DNA of 64,000 bases from Muricea muricata (taxonomy: Eukaryota > Cnidaria > Anthozoa > Malacalcyonacea > Plexauridae): the NCBI GenBank assembly GCA_963855995.1, contig OY979725.1, forward strand, positions 1,302,001-1,366,000, given 5' to 3'. The translations under genes and the position numbers were made by a program. This document shows positions 1-12,409 of this stretch, one piece after another. The number at the start of each line of letters is the position of its first letter. The stretch's first letter is position 1. The notes beneath the pieces were generated by a model. That model did not search any database and had not been told where the DNA came from. It was given only the letters and a program-made list of their open reading frames with translations.

Positions 1-730
1 CAACTGCGAAAAAATCTTGCGAAGAACTTGCTGATTGAAATTTAAGTAAGAAAATCCTGAATGACACAAACATCGAGTAAAAACTAAGAGCAAATACTTG
101 CAATTATATCTCTGTCAAATGGCTGACCATATGATAATAAATGACCAACAGTCTGCAAGCAAGTTTTCAGTTAGTTCTTTGTGACTTTTTTTTGAAAGCA
201 ATACTAAACCATGTCCTCAAAAATGTTATTATATGTATTGTACAAAGTAATATTTCTATATATGATTTTTCAGAGTATTTTTGTACAGACATTGTAGTGA
301 ATAATAATTTCTCACACATTTTTTGTATATATTCATAAAATATTTTAATTTTTAATGTAGTTTCATTAGAATTAAGATGCTGCCAACAAAAAATACTTTT
401 TAATTAAAATAAAATATAGCAAGACACATTTTTGTTGATGTAAATTACAGTTTATTATGAGGTAGAAGTTGCAAGCTTGATGGTCAAGAAATTAATACAG
501 TTGGTACAGTAATATATGACCAGTGACTAAATGCCAATGACCAGTTGATGAGGTGCTGAAAGAGTTAGGGAGAGGGCCCTATTCCAAATTCCCACCCAAA
601 TTTTGGCTAAACCCCTGGGTGTATTCCATGTAAACTCTGTGTGGGGATATACCTGCATTAAACTATTATAATTTGCTAAATGCATACAGGAGATATTCAG
701 TGTGAAGTGCAATGATGCAGTCTGGGCTAA

Positions 731-930
731 AACCCATTGTCAGTCAGTGGCAGCACCAGGCTAAACTAAATTGGGGGAGATTAATGTTCTTTGGGGGGTG
801 CAAGATTGTTTTAGGCGCTAAACTTGGGGGCATGATACAAATGACCCATTGTCAGTCAGTAGCAGCACCAGGCTAAACTGGGGGTGAATTAATGTTCATG
901 GGGAGGGGGGGGGGAGATTGTTTTAGGCAT
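731..930. repeat. Imperfect tandem duplication, unit about 110 bp
   Basis: The phrase CCATTGTCAGTCAGTGGCAG at about 735 recurs at about 845 with one change. It is followed in both copies by the same order of motifs: CACCAGGCTAAACT, a G-rich run, TTAATGTTC, another G-rich run and GATTGTTTTAGGC. This is a local two-copy duplication with no coding content. Confidence 0.6.
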
Positions 931-1433
931 TAATGATAGTCACTAGATAGGCCATAATTTTAATTAAGTTCAGACAAATTGCAAAACATTGTAACAATCT
1001 TGGAGGAGGGGAAACTTGGGGGCAGGACACAAATGCCCCCTTGCCCAACCTCTTTTACTCCCATTATTGTCAGTGTATAAATCCTGTTATCCTTAAGTTA
1101 CTTTCAACTTGTTTGCTTTAAAAAACAGGCACGAACTAACTTGTTTTTAGTGATTTATTCAAGAACTTTAAATATTTTACCATGCCCGCGCAGTATTTTT
1201 CCGCGATCACGAACGAGATGTAACTGCGTGCCACACCGCTCAGGGAATTTGTCAATCTCATTTTTGTTCTTTCTGTCGAAACCTCTGCCATTCATGGTGT
1301 GGCAAAATTGACAACAGTCAGGATGAGCAAGGGTTGTGGCTGTAGTGTGACTTGTCCCAAATGCGAAGACGCTGACAATTTGAAATTTTTTGTATCAGGT
1401 AAAGCATTAATTTACTTATTGCAATTTAAAAGA

Positions 1434-1668
1434 CCGCACCATAGAATAAGAATACATAGAAGGGCCACTCGCGTCGGAGCCTTTGAAGTTTTTGAAGCCG
1501 CGCATGTCGCATTACGCACGTTATTAGCATTTTCTCAGCCAGTCAATTGCATTTTCTCGCCAATAGGAATGCTGAACTGGCTGGTGGCAGCCAGTAAACT
1601 GCATAAACATAGGGAGACATGTTGCACTGCTGAGTGGCCCTTCTATTCATTTCTTATTCTATGTACCG
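1434..1668. mobile_element. MITE-like inverted-repeat element
   Basis: A left arm around 1436-1470 (ATAGAATAAGAA...ATAGAAGGGCCACTC) is matched in inverted orientation around 1630-1666 (GAGTGGCCCTTCTAT...TTCTTATTCTAT). The interior also holds a smaller inverted pair (CAGCCAGT / ACTGGCTG). No transposase is present. A 143-codon ORF runs through it and is probably chance. Confidence 0.5.
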
Positions 1669-2089
1669 CACCATTCCGCACCACAGATCGAACTGTTATT
1701 TTAATATCCAAAAAAATCATTGGACGCTGATGACGTATCATGAAGAATGTGTGGTGCTCAGGCCCCACGCTTTAACATTTTATAAAAGCGCGCGAAAATA
1801 AAACAACAAAAAAACAAAATGGCAAACTTGCAGCAGATTTTCCTCGTTTTACGAAAAGAATATACCGGTATTTAAGGTTTGTGCGAACGCATTTTCCATG
1901 ATCATCTTCGCCACAAGAACACCTCTAAACGTTTTAAGGTTTGCTAACGGAAATTTTCAGTAGATAATAGATATAATTTTGCATTGTTAGTTGTTTGAGT
2001 TTTTTTCATTATAGCACAATATTTTTCAATGTATAATAAAATGATTTTTGGGTGAGGCTTTGCATGATATCAAGAATTATTCTGACCTC

Positions 2090-2290
2090 GTTATTATTAT
2101 CCGCCTAAGCCTATAAATAGCACCACCTAAGAAACTGATATCGTTAGAAAGGAAATACAAAATTGTGTAACATATGAAATTTTTAAAAAATCCTATACAA
2201 ATGGACCATTCATAGTGGTAACGCTTTTCCGTCTGCAATACAAAAGTAAACAAAATTCGCAATATAATTGGGGAATGCTCCAAGCACCTA
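2090..2290. repeat. Fragments of two window-wide repeat families
   Basis: About 2100-2170 reads, in reverse complement, like the tandem repeat at 37.0-37.3 kb (shared CCTATAAATAG and CTTTCTAACGATA-type words). It runs directly into about 2205-2280, which matches the core and one end of the 390-bp MITE seen at 13.7, 24.1 and 34.0 kb (GTGGTAACGCTTTTCCG, AATACAAAAGT, TTGGGGAATG). Confidence 0.5.
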
Positions 2291-4319
2291 ATTTAGCCAT
2301 TTTCTTGTCATTCATTTCCTCCTCCTCAGAACAGCTGGGCATTTTGTACGGAGCATGCGCCAAATTTAGCGCGCAATCCCTGGGGCGAGGGAGTGAAATT
2401 CAATATGGCGGCGTATGAATAGAGTGTTTTTTGGATTTGACTGGCTTCAATACTCATAGAACGACCACTTTAATGAACAAAAATACTTTAATATTTAGTG
2501 AAAAACGTTAACCGATCCACCACAAAGGTTCTAACTTAAAAATTTATTATTTTGCTTTATTATTTTGCTTTTATGCTATGAATACAGGCAAGCTCGTACT
2601 TTTTTAAAATTCAGTCAATGAATATTACCCATCATTTGTCCAGTCCAAGTAGATACGGATTAAAAACATAGGTATACAAGCTAGAAAGACATTGTTGACT
2701 GGTTTTTATCAAATTAATGCATATGCTGCACATAAAAAACTGCACAATTGTATACCAGTATAACAACTTTTGTGATTATTTCATGAAAATTGCAATTAAA
2801 AAGCATATTTAGATTGTTTTATAATATCATTTCAATAAATGCAACATAATTTAAGCCTTAGCAGTAACATGCTAACAGCCAAGTGCAAAATTTGACACAT
2901 GTCTACAACTTTTATATAGAATTAAAGGGGTACAAAAGACTTTCATTACTTTATCAGGGTGCAAGCAACATTGTATCAAATTTTCATTTACAATGAGTGA
3001 ATATATAGCTATTATGTGACTAGAAAGAGGGAGCAAAATATTATGAGATTACCGGATGTACATGATTTAGGTAAAAAAAATATATCGTGCGCATTTTTCC
3101 CAGCATGCCCACTAACTTTACCAGGACACTTGGTATGAAAAGATAATTTTAGGGCATATTTCAGAGAAAGGCAATAGTCAAACTTTTGAGATATTTGCAT
3201 TTATATGCCATGTCACTACAGGATTTCACAAGGCAAACATGCCTGTGTTAAACAGTACCATGAGACTTCTAAATTTGAACAAATCAGTATAGCACTTCCT
3301 ATATCACAACAGCAATACTCGATTCTCTTCAACATCATTTTGCAGCTATTTTTACTATATAATAAGCCGATAGTGGAGCAATTCAAATAGCTTGTCATCA
3401 CATGTCATCTGCACTACAGCAAATGCATTTGTTGATTGCCACATCGGGCGCATTTTTCCTATGAATGGTTCAAGCTTTAATAGAACAAAGTAGGATTTAA
3501 CTTTCATAAAATAAAATTTTTAATTAAAGGCAACGGCTATACTCTGCGAATCTACAAGGGGAATATGTGTCATTTTCTTCAAATTGTGTATTTCAGACAC
3601 TTATGATTCCTGATAAGGTACAACAAACAACTTACTGAGCATACCTGTGGAATAAAAAGTTACTAAGCATCTACCAACAGTAAAATGAGAACACTTGCTT
3701 GTTTCCATGTAGTTAAACCCTGCCTCTGAAATTCTGACCATGAGTGGAAAATATCCATTTGTCGCCAATTTCCAAATAGCATTTCTCCGCACGTTTGCAC
3801 TCGATTACGCTGTTATATCGTTGCATACAAACACTGTGACTTATTTTGTTGAGAAACGTCTTATTTTCCATGAAGAAATCAACAAGAGACTTTAAAAAAT
3901 TATCTCAAAATACGTGTTTTCATTGTTCGAAGAAAAAAAGATTAAGTTCAAGAAATGCGCCCGCGCTATTTTAGACAGCGACAACAAAATGCCCAGCTGT
4001 TCCTCCTCAGTTCTCTTCACCATGTCGCGATTATGGTCGACTTTCATCGCTGAGATTCGGATTCTGACGAAATTCCGGACTCCTCCGAATTTCAAAATTT
4101 TTGGCTCTTCGTTGGAACCAGTGCTTGGAACACCCAAGGAACATTTTTATCTCGATTTGCTGTTTTGAGCAATCCTAGCTTTATTTCAAGGTAGTATGCT
4201 CTATTTTGTATCATAATTTGTAGTAGATTGTTCAGATTGTAAATGTGTTCATTTTTGGCGATCGAGCTTGAATTTAGCGCAATATTTTGGAAGGAATTTG
4301 GTGATTGCACGTGCTTGAG

Positions 4320-4726
4320 CAGGGTTGGCAAATGTTCTTATATTAGTTGTTCTGATATGTTCGTATATTATATAAGAAAATTTTTTGTGGAGGCAAAAAT
4401 GTTCTTATATTTTCTTATATTATTCTCATTAATTATTTTACTTCAAGGTTGTAAACCTCCACTATTTGAGAATCATCTTTAAAATAAGATATACAAATAA
4501 TAGTCATGTAAATACTGCAATAATAACTATTTTTATATCTTTGAAAGCCCATTGTACCTAATGGAGTAATGCAACCAGCTTGTAGGTTTTTGATTTTGGA
4601 TGGCAAGGTTTTTGAAAATGTTCTTATATTACAAAAAATGTTCTTATATTACAAAAAATGTTCTTATATTAATATAAGAAATAAGAAAATTACATTTTTG
4701 AAAAAATGTTCTTATATCCAACCCTG
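4320..4726. mobile_element. Non-autonomous hAT-type element, 8-bp TSD
   Basis: The element begins CAGGGTTGG and ends CCAACCCTG. It is flanked by a perfect 8-bp duplication TGCTTGAG (4312-4319 and 4727-4734). The CAGGGTTG...CAACCCTG ends and 8-bp target-site duplication are typical of hAT elements. The interior has no transposase and is made of repeated ATGTTCTTATATT words in both orientations. Confidence 0.85.
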
Positions 4727-5148
4727 TGCTTGAGTGGCTCGGACGTTTATAAAAATTGTATTTTAGTTCAGATCTGCAACTAATACTTTGATCAACTCGA
4801 TAAAAAGATTCAATAAACATTTATTTAATGAAGTCGTTGATGATGTTTCCATACTGAAGAGGTAGGGTGGACATTAATCGGCCTGACAAGTTCCCTAGTA
4901 TTCCTTGGGGTATCCACCCCCAGGAAAATTTTTGAAATCTAGAGACTCGCAAATGCCATTTCCTGCATTTTCACATAAATAGGACAATTGCCCAACTCTT
5001 CAGTTTCTGGTCACACTTGAGCCAGCTGCCCCCCCCCCCCCCACATTGTACACCTATGTAAAAAAATAATTAACTACCTGTAATTGGAACTAGTTTATTC
5101 ATTGAGCCCTAATTGTGCAATAATCAATAAAATTGTCTAATTTTTCAG

Positions 5149-5361
5149 AAATCCTTCAAAGGCATTATTGAAGAATGGACTGATGTTTCTGAAATATTGA
5201 AAGCAGAAAGGTATTTAATTTTTCCATATCTTGAAAGCAACATGTGGTAATGATACATTATTTTTCTTTGACCTCATAATTTGGTTTTTAATTTCTCTAG
5301 ATGGTTGGAGCTGCATATTCCAACAACATTAAGTGTTTCCCATCCTGGGTTGGTCTTGTAA
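5149..5361 (+). CDS. Possible last two exons of an unrecognised gene
   Basis: Two phase-compatible exon-like pieces can be read. The first is 5149-5210 (acceptor TTTTTCAG, donor GTATTT, 20 codons plus 2 bases). The second is 5301-5361 (acceptor TTTCTCTAG), which ends at a TAA. The joined peptide contains FKGIIEEWTDVSEILKAE then WLELHIPTT and stops 12 residues later. It is mixed, protein-like composition with no low complexity. I could not find upstream exons or recognise a family, and it lies just right of the hAT element. It could be the end of a real gene, a decayed copy, or chance. Confidence 0.33.
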
Positions 5362-7390
5362 GAAATGGATGAACAGATGAAAGGCATACAAAGGTGTTTG
5401 TTTTGTAATGACTAATTCTAGTATAGGATGCTTTGAACATATTTGTCAGTGAGCAGTGACAGAACTAAAAGTCAAGGTGAGAAGTTGCCTACTTTTGAAA
5501 TGAAATGAAAAATAGGGCATATTTTTGGTTGTGTTTACCTTGGTGATTTACAGTTTTACCTTCACCGGATGGGTTGATTAGAATTTGTGTTGTCACTGAT
5601 CATATTCATTTCTAAATGTGATTAAAGCATTTCTTAGGGAAACAAAAAATAACAAACTGTTTGTATGTTTTAAATAGTTCATATGTTGTAAAACATTTCT
5701 CCTGTTCAGGGTCGAAGCAAAATACCTATGAAATAAGTGACCAAATATTATTTCACAAAATTTCAAAACTCATTGAAGGGGTATTTGATGTCCTTAATTT
5801 TGAGGGAAGGCTTTTGGGTGAAAAGTTAGGAAAATGGCTTTTAAGCTTGTTCTTCATGACAAACAGGTGTGGTAACTTTTTTGCCCATCACTCTGGTTAT
5901 GTTTACAAAGCCTGGTCAAATTGTATTTATGACCCAACATTTCAAAACTTCAGTCTTGTCTTCCTTACAGTATAAGACAATTGACATAACAATACAGTTT
6001 GTTATTATTTGGATTAAATTCATTAAGCTGCAAAAAGATTGAGATAGTTTTGTAAGAAACCCAAGCACACACATTTGATTTAAAGCCAACCATTTGCTAG
6101 TTTCCTTATTTTTCTTTAGTACAGCAATAAACCAAAATCTATGATTGATAATTATTTCTTTTTCAACATGTAAAAGCAGTTAGAGCAGTTGAAAGGGTTT
6201 CTTAGCACCATCTCAGTCTTGTTTGAATAGTCAATGTCCAGTGTTTGTTTTGGTGTTTGAAAAGTTCATTTGAAAGTTGCAAGGTTTGTTCTCAACATAG
6301 CTTGAAGCATATATTAAAATTTTGAACTCAAGGTTAAGGCTTTTAATAAGAACATTACATAGGTGTATGCTTGAAAAAGATGGAATATTTTTGATGAAGA
6401 ATTCTTCAATATTATATTGAAAGTTTTTTATCACACTGATTTATTTAGTGTTTCCTTAAAACTAAACATACATTAATGTTTTAATTATTCTGAAAAAAAA
6501 ACTGTTTTAGTGTTGAGATAACCTTTACAATTTTTAATTGTAACTTTTCCAACATTCACACAGACATTTGCAAAGTGAAACTGATTTGAATATAGCTGAA
6601 CTGAAGTAAGAAAGCTACAGTATATTTTGATTCTCATTTAGTCCATAAAAAAGCAATCTATGAGTGCGTATTTGTTTCAGTACACAGTACATTTAAACAG
6701 TCGTCAGTTATCTTTTCACTTTTTTGTAACATAATTTAATGGCAAAAAAGATATATCGGAAGATGTTAAGTTTTTGCTGTCTTTATAAATAATTCATATT
6801 TGTAAGCAGCAGACCAACAGACAATTTAACAAAATACAGGAAAAACATATTCCAAAGAATTAAACATACGAGGAAAAAACAAGGCAACAATTTTGTATTT
6901 GTGTCTTAATCATCATAGAGTTTTCTTTGAACAGTTTTTAATAGCAAATGATCAATAACAAAAAGTCTAAATTCATGAAAAAAACAATAAAGGAAATGAA
7001 CAAAGATAGAAAAAAATATATGTCATCTTACTTCTAGATATAGTTAATGCCTGTGTATGAAATTTATGATTTTTTTTAATTCAGTGTTTGGCTTAAATTT
7101 ATTTTGGCATTGATTGGATTGCTGAAAATTTTAGATTGAAGTAAAAAATATCTTTTGAGAAATTTATTTTGATGCTTTTATTGCTTTTCATAAAATTCAT
7201 CCAATAATTTTTTTCATTGGCTTATCATGGTTACATTTTTTATGATGCACTTGTTTGGCAATTGAAATTATTTTGTATTTTCATTTTGCTTTCAGTTCAA
7301 CATTCAAATAGTTCCACTTTGTAACGTTGTGTGATAATTATAATAATAATATAAGAAAACAGGTTGACATGGCTTTAAACATGCTCTTTT
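5362..7390. other. AT-rich spacer, outer left flank of the palindrome
   Basis: No supported gene. A 104-codon ORF at 5661-5975 has no recognisable features. Short stretches may still pair, in inverted orientation and strongly diverged, with 30.2-32.0 kb (for example GATTGAGATAGTT near 6030 against AACTATCTCAATC near 31270), but I cannot show continuous homology by eye. Confidence 0.5.
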
Positions 7391-7394
7391 GAAA

Positions 7395-8125
7395 GGTAGG
7401 TTTATACTTCAAAGAAATATGTTTTTAACCTGACAACAAAGCCATCCAACGTCTGCAAAAATTTAACTTCTTTCAACACTTGTGCTCTTCGAATACTGTT
7501 TAAAATACTGTTTTAGCTATTTATAATTGGAAAAATTGGCACTAGCAGTTTCGTTTGTTTTACTGTCAACCCTACATTAATATTGCTACAAATTGATTAG
7601 TGTATCTAAATTTGTTTTGTGTTTAGTGGGGCAAATACCCTCAAAAGTACAACACAATATTAAAGTGAAAAACTGAAACAAAACCTTTCTTTTTTGAAAC
7701 AAAAATTTGTACAAATTTGGAACATCAGATATACAGAGTGTGTTAAAAAAAGTAATCAAAATTTGGAGTGCTTCAAGGTGGTCAATATTCAATACACAGT
7801 TATAATACTTTAAGAGTTGGAAAGACCAGGCTTTAGCTTTAGAATGACACCGTTGTTATAAAATTTTGAAGAAAAATGAAGCAAATACAAATCCAAAAAA
7901 TATTGCAGGTGAAACCGATTTTTTTTGTCATTGGATGTATATTGAATGTATTTTTGTATTTTTTTTGTACACTCCTTAGTTTAAAAAAATAAAAACACAG
8001 TGAATAAACTTGATTAAAATTTAAAAAAAAAATTGAAAAATTTTTTGAACAGTATTGCTTTGTCAATCTTTTCATTGTTGTCAGGTTAAAAGCATGCTTA
8101 AAGAAGTATATGGCTCAAAATATGT
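7395..8125. mobile_element. Inverted-repeat element with AACCTGACAAC ends (left arm)
   Basis: The left end reads ATACTTC...TTTTTAACCTGACAACAA near 7408-7435. The right end reads TTGTTGTCAGGTTAAAA...GAAGTATA near 8077-8108, its reverse complement. The pair encloses about 640 bp of AT-rich DNA without a coding ORF. The mirror arm has an equivalent pair at about 29.5 and 30.06 kb. It is probably a foldback or MITE-like element; its exact ends and TSD were not determined. Confidence 0.5.
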
Positions 8126-8898
8126 CGGATAATCTTTTTTATTTTGACTTTTTCTATTTAAAATTAATTTTCAAACAAAAAATAATATTTTTGTCTCAGT
8201 GTTTTCGTGTTGTGAAAACAAACTTTTTCAGTTTAATTAACTTTCTTTCATTGCAAAAATTTTAAGGCCTTGTAAGAAATACATTTGAATCCAGTTTCAG
8301 TAAAAAACTTCTTTTCAAGTTTTTCAAATCGTTTAGGAAAAAGTCATCATGACAGTCATCTTACAAAAACATTGCGTTTAGATACCTGTTTAAAATACAA
8401 TAACTTTACCAAAATGATTCTTCATTGCACTTTGTTTAGTAAACGAATCAAAATATTTTTTCTTTCATCCAATCATTGAGCCATGTATTTTCTTTAAAAT
8501 TTTGAAACAATACTCGTCGTAAGTTTTCAACGTTTGCATCGACGTTGATTGACATGCAGTTGTTTCAAAATCGTTCGTCATGAAGTGTAAACATTTCTCC
8601 TCAAAAGTCCATGTTCTCTAGTCTGTGTGGTGTTAATTCACAGACAAACAGGCGTTCGAATGTTGTGTTTATTCACTTGTGTTGAACACAGCGTTTGTTC
8701 CTGATCTGCCATGTTCTGTTTTCTTCTATTGTTGTTTGAATGAGTACAAGTTTGTGGTAGTTAATCTATTTTTATTGTTATTCAAATTGTAATCTTTACA
8801 AATTTTTTTCAATAAATTGTTTACAAAATTTACATGTGATCCCTCTTAATTAAAAATTCAATTCCCATGGGAATTGAGAAATTGAATAAAAAAAATCC

Positions 8899-9018
8899 CC
8901 CTACCCCGGCCAGCTCTCCAAGTGCTACTTCCACCAAAGTAGAAGTACTTGTACATATAGTACAAGTACTTCTACTTATTCACGGTGGAAGTAGCACTCG
9001 AAGAGCTGGCCGGGGTAG
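8899..9018. repeat. GC-rich 120-bp hairpin, copy 1
   Basis: A near-perfect palindrome: CTACCCCGGCCAGCTCT at the left pairs with AGAGCTGGCCGGGGTAG at the right, through GTGCTACTTCCACC/GGTGGAAGTAGCAC and AGTAGAAGTACTTGTAC. The loop is only a few bases. Three further copies lie at 10.83, 26.70 and 28.66 kb. It is much more GC-rich than its surroundings. Confidence 0.85.
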
Positions 9019-9021
9019 CCG

Positions 9022-9074
9022 GCAAAGAGAAGACCAACCTTGCAAATGCTAGTGCAAATTGCTAAGTTGATCTT
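9022..9074. repeat. Second inverted pair beside the hairpin
   Basis: GAAGACCAACCTTGCAAAT is followed, after a few bases, by the imperfect reverse complement GTGCAAATTGCTAAGTTGATCTTC. The same arrangement is next to each of the other three hairpins, so hairpin plus this pair form a conserved module. It could be a protein-binding or transposase-binding site; this is an inference. Confidence 0.5.
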
Positions 9075-10824
9075 CCCCAGAGAGCAGCCGCGCGTACCTA
9101 ACAAATCAAAACAACAAACGTTAGTGACTTAAGTACTCGGCATGCAAATTTGAATCCCAAAGCCAAAATGACAAGTGCCCCCCTCTGATCCTACCAACTT
9201 CCTACCTGCCTCAGTTCTAAGCTGTCTTCCTCGGTTCTAAGCTCCTGCATTCCATTCGTTTCCCTCACTTTCCTCACCATCGCACAGTCACCCACAGCTG
9301 ATATTCCCGCATGCACCACCACCACCACCCCGACTGCCACCCAAATCCGACAATTAAAAGAATTAAAATTTTGGTAAAGTATGCATTTTAAATGTAATTT
9401 ATTTGAATATTTTAGGCTAAACGTAAACAGAAAATATCGAATGGACAAATATCAAAAGTCGTGTATAACAACAGGTAAGCTGTCCAGTTGACGCATTTTT
9501 GACCCAAATATTTTACCACAGCACACAGTAGTAATACTAGAGGAATCAACTGTTAACCACTTACTCCTAGCCGCTTTGTTCGAAGTAACGATATTTTTTA
9601 GGCATACTTTCAAAAATTTTAATTCCTTTAATAAGCCTAACCCCATGCAACTTACACACGGCTCACACCCTCGCAGTCCATACATTTAGCTAATAAATTA
9701 CGTTATAAACAAAAAAGCAAAATAAAAAGTAAATTACGTTAACTCTAGCTGCTTAAACCCACTTAGACTGAATTGTGATTGAGTTTTCAAACCTAAAACC
9801 TTAGCTGAAAGGGCATGGGCTTTTCGTTGTGTTAACTGGTCCGAAGTATGTAGAAATCTGATACTTACCAAAGTTTAAGGCTGGGTCAAATAAGCATGAA
9901 AATTGTGCGAAGATAAAACGCTTTTTTTTAATGTGAAACACAACTTAAGTTTTTTTTTTCAACACTCGTCTATACGGCTGTACATCCTTAACCGTAGTTG
10001 ACATGAAATTTTTAATGTTCCTATAGTTTGGACAGTTACTCTATATAATTTGAAAGCATCTGAATATTGTAAAACTTTATCGCAATTCTCATACTTATTT
10101 AACCGAAACGCCTTCATTTGCATGGTACGTCGCAGCTGCTCTCAAACCACTTCCGTAATTTGCTTTAGTGCACACAAACAATGGCTTAATTGTTCCACTG
10201 TTTCTGTTTACAAAAACAAACCTGAAAGCACCAAGATACTTATCATATTAATAATCAAAGAGGATTCTCGTTGTAAAGTCTCCACCACGAATTTAAGTAT
10301 TACCATGGAAACAAAGCATGCTGAATTCCCTTGAGAATTTAAAATCCTCAAAAATATAATCAACACTAATTATTTTTTTCATGTATCAATGAAATTAAGC
10401 AAGAAAGAGTGAAATAGCATATTCCCTTGGGAATTGGCAAAAAAATTCCAAGTGTGTCTTGTAAAGATTTTTTTCAACGAGCAAGAATAAAATTTACCTA
10501 AATCCACTTTGATTTCTAAATGATAAATATCTTGTTTATACTAACTTGTAAATTACCACTACTTTCTATCACAATCTCGTGTCTTCTGTTTCTTCTGGAT
10601 TATTATCGTTTTTTGTTCAATTTCATCCAGGATCGTTCATTCTTCATCCAGGATTGATCTTTTTCTCTTTCGTTTATTCACACCTTATCACCTTTGGAAA
10701 TGAAAGAATCGTATCCGTCAGATAATAATTACGATTAAATTATAAAGTGCTTTTAACAGAAACATCTTGTGTGTCCATGTGGCTAATAATGAAGAGCAAA
10801 AAAATAAAAGAAGAATAAAAAAAA

Positions 10825-10952
10825 TACCCCTACCTCAGCCAGCCCCCCAAGTGCTACTTCCACCTAAGTAGAAGTACATATACATATAGTACAAGTACTT
10901 CTACTTATTTACAGTGGAAGTAGCACTTAGAGAGCTGGCCAGGGTAGAGGGG
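10825..10952. repeat. GC-rich 120-bp hairpin, copy 2
   Basis: This is the same palindrome as at 8.9 kb with a few changes (CTACCTCAGCCAGC... at the left, GCTGGCCAGGGTAGAGGGG at the right). It heads the second 1.9-kb unit. Confidence 0.8.
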
Positions 10953-11892
10953 CAAAGAGAAGACCAACTTTGCAAATACTAATGCAAATTGCCAAGTTGA
11001 TCTTCCCTAGAGAGCAGCCGCGCATGCCTGACAAATTAAAGCAACAAACGTTAGTGACTTAAGTACTCGGCATGCTAATTTGATTCCCAAGGCCAAAGTG
11101 ACAAGTGCCCCCCACTGATCCTACCAACTGCCTACCTGCCTCAGTTCTAAGCTGTCTTCCTCGGTTCTAAGCTCCTGCACTCCATTCGTTACCTTCACTT
11201 TCCTCACCATCGCACAGTCACTCACAGCTGCTAAACCCGCATGCACCACCACCACCCCAACTGCCACCCAAATCCGACAATTAAAAGAATTAAAATTTTG
11301 GTAAAGTATGCATTTTAAATGTAATTTATTCGAATATTTTAGGCTAAACGTGAACAGAAAATATCGAATGGACAAATATCAAAAGTTGTGTATAAAAACA
11401 GGTAAGCTGTCCAGTTGACTTTATAATACAAAGCTTAAGCCGCATTTTTTACCCTAAAATCTTACCACAGCACACAGTAGTAATACTAGAGCAATCAAAT
11501 GTTAACAACTTACTTCTAGCCGCTTTGTTAGAAGTATTTTTTTAGGCATACTTTAAAAAATTTTAATTCCTTTAATAAGCCTAACCCCATGCAACTTACA
11601 CACGGCTCACACCCTCGCAGTCCATACATTTAGCTAATAAATTACGTTATAAACAAAAAAGCAAAATAAAAAATAAATTACGTTAACTCTAGCTACTTAA
11701 ACCCACTTAGACTGAGGTTTGATTGAGTTTTCAAACGTAAAACCTTAGCTGAAAGGGCATGGGCTTTTCGTTGTGTTAACTGGTCCGAAGAATATAGAAA
11801 TCTGATACTTACCGAAGTTTAAGGCTGGGTCAAATAAGCATGAAAACTATGCAAAGATAAAACGCTTTTTTGAAACGTAAAACACAACTTAA

Positions 11893-12409
11893 AGGGAAAT
11901 GGCAACAAATTTTTTTATCGTCTCATTCAAAAGAGACTCCAAAACAATATATGGAAGTCTATTACAGAATTTTTATATCTGCCTTATTTCATGAAATATT
12001 TTCATTTGAAATCTTTAGTTGTCCGCCATCTTGGATATTTGTGGATATGCACGATACGTCACAACTGGGGTCACGCGATTTTTTTTCTCACAACACAATG
12101 ATTAATATGCTCCCATAACCTCACGTACGGTAAGTGTTACGGATTTCAGCACGGACTGAGAAGATTCAAACAATATTTGATTGTTGGTAGGTATTTAGGA
12201 GCAGCTTTAAATAGCTTATTCCTGTTGTGACGTCACCAAAACATTGTTAATGAGGTTAAAAATTAATCCATGATGGCGGACAGTTCGTTGATTTAGGTGA
12301 GAATATCTTCCGAAGTGAAACAGATATAAAAATTTTGTAAATGACTTCTATATATTGTTTTAGAGTCTCTTTCAAATGAGACAATAAAATTTTTTGTTGC
12401 CATTTCCCT
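11893..12409. mobile_element. TTAA-flanked MITE, piggyBac-like, left arm only
   Basis: The ends are AGGGAAATGGCAACAAA and its reverse complement TTTGTTGCCATTTCCCT, with TIR similarity extending about 70 bp inwards (ATCGTCTCATT / AATGAGAC; AAACAATATAT / ATATATTGTTT). The element is bordered on both sides by TTAA (11889-11892, 12410-12413), the piggyBac-type target. The matching site in the right arm (25738-25741) is a single uninterrupted TTAA with identical flanks. No transposase is encoded, so it is non-autonomous. Confidence 0.87.

Larger units (their letters stand above)
1..4319. other. Gene-poor repeat-rich stretch
   Basis: I see no convincing coding exon here. The stretch contains a short tandem duplication (about 731-930), an inverted-repeat element at about 1.43-1.67 kb, and at about 2.09-2.29 kb fragments of two repeat families that recur elsewhere in the window (an inverted copy of the 37-kb tandem repeat and a half copy of the GGACCATTCCC MITE). 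The remainder is AT-rich with only short chance ORFs. Confidence 0.6.
8881..10806. repeat. 1.9-kb unit, copy A, left arm
   Basis: This block starts with the GC-rich hairpin and ends in ATTAAATTATAAAGTGCTTT. It recurs directly downstream (10807-13567) with the same order of landmarks: hairpin, AAGACCAAC inverted pair, CAC-rich tract, CTTACACACGGCTCACACCC block, a GTTAACTGGTCCGAAG block, and twin TTCCCTTGGGAATT sites. It also recurs inverted in the right arm (26.85-28.79 kb). ORFs of 75-94 codons shared between copies shift in length and look like chance. Confidence 0.8.

Noticed and set aside
1299-1730. 143-codon ORF as a gene
   Set aside because: It runs through an inverted-repeat element and has no domain, splice context or homologue I recognise.
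5661-5975. 104-codon ORF
   Set aside because: No domain, no family resemblance, ordinary intergenic composition.
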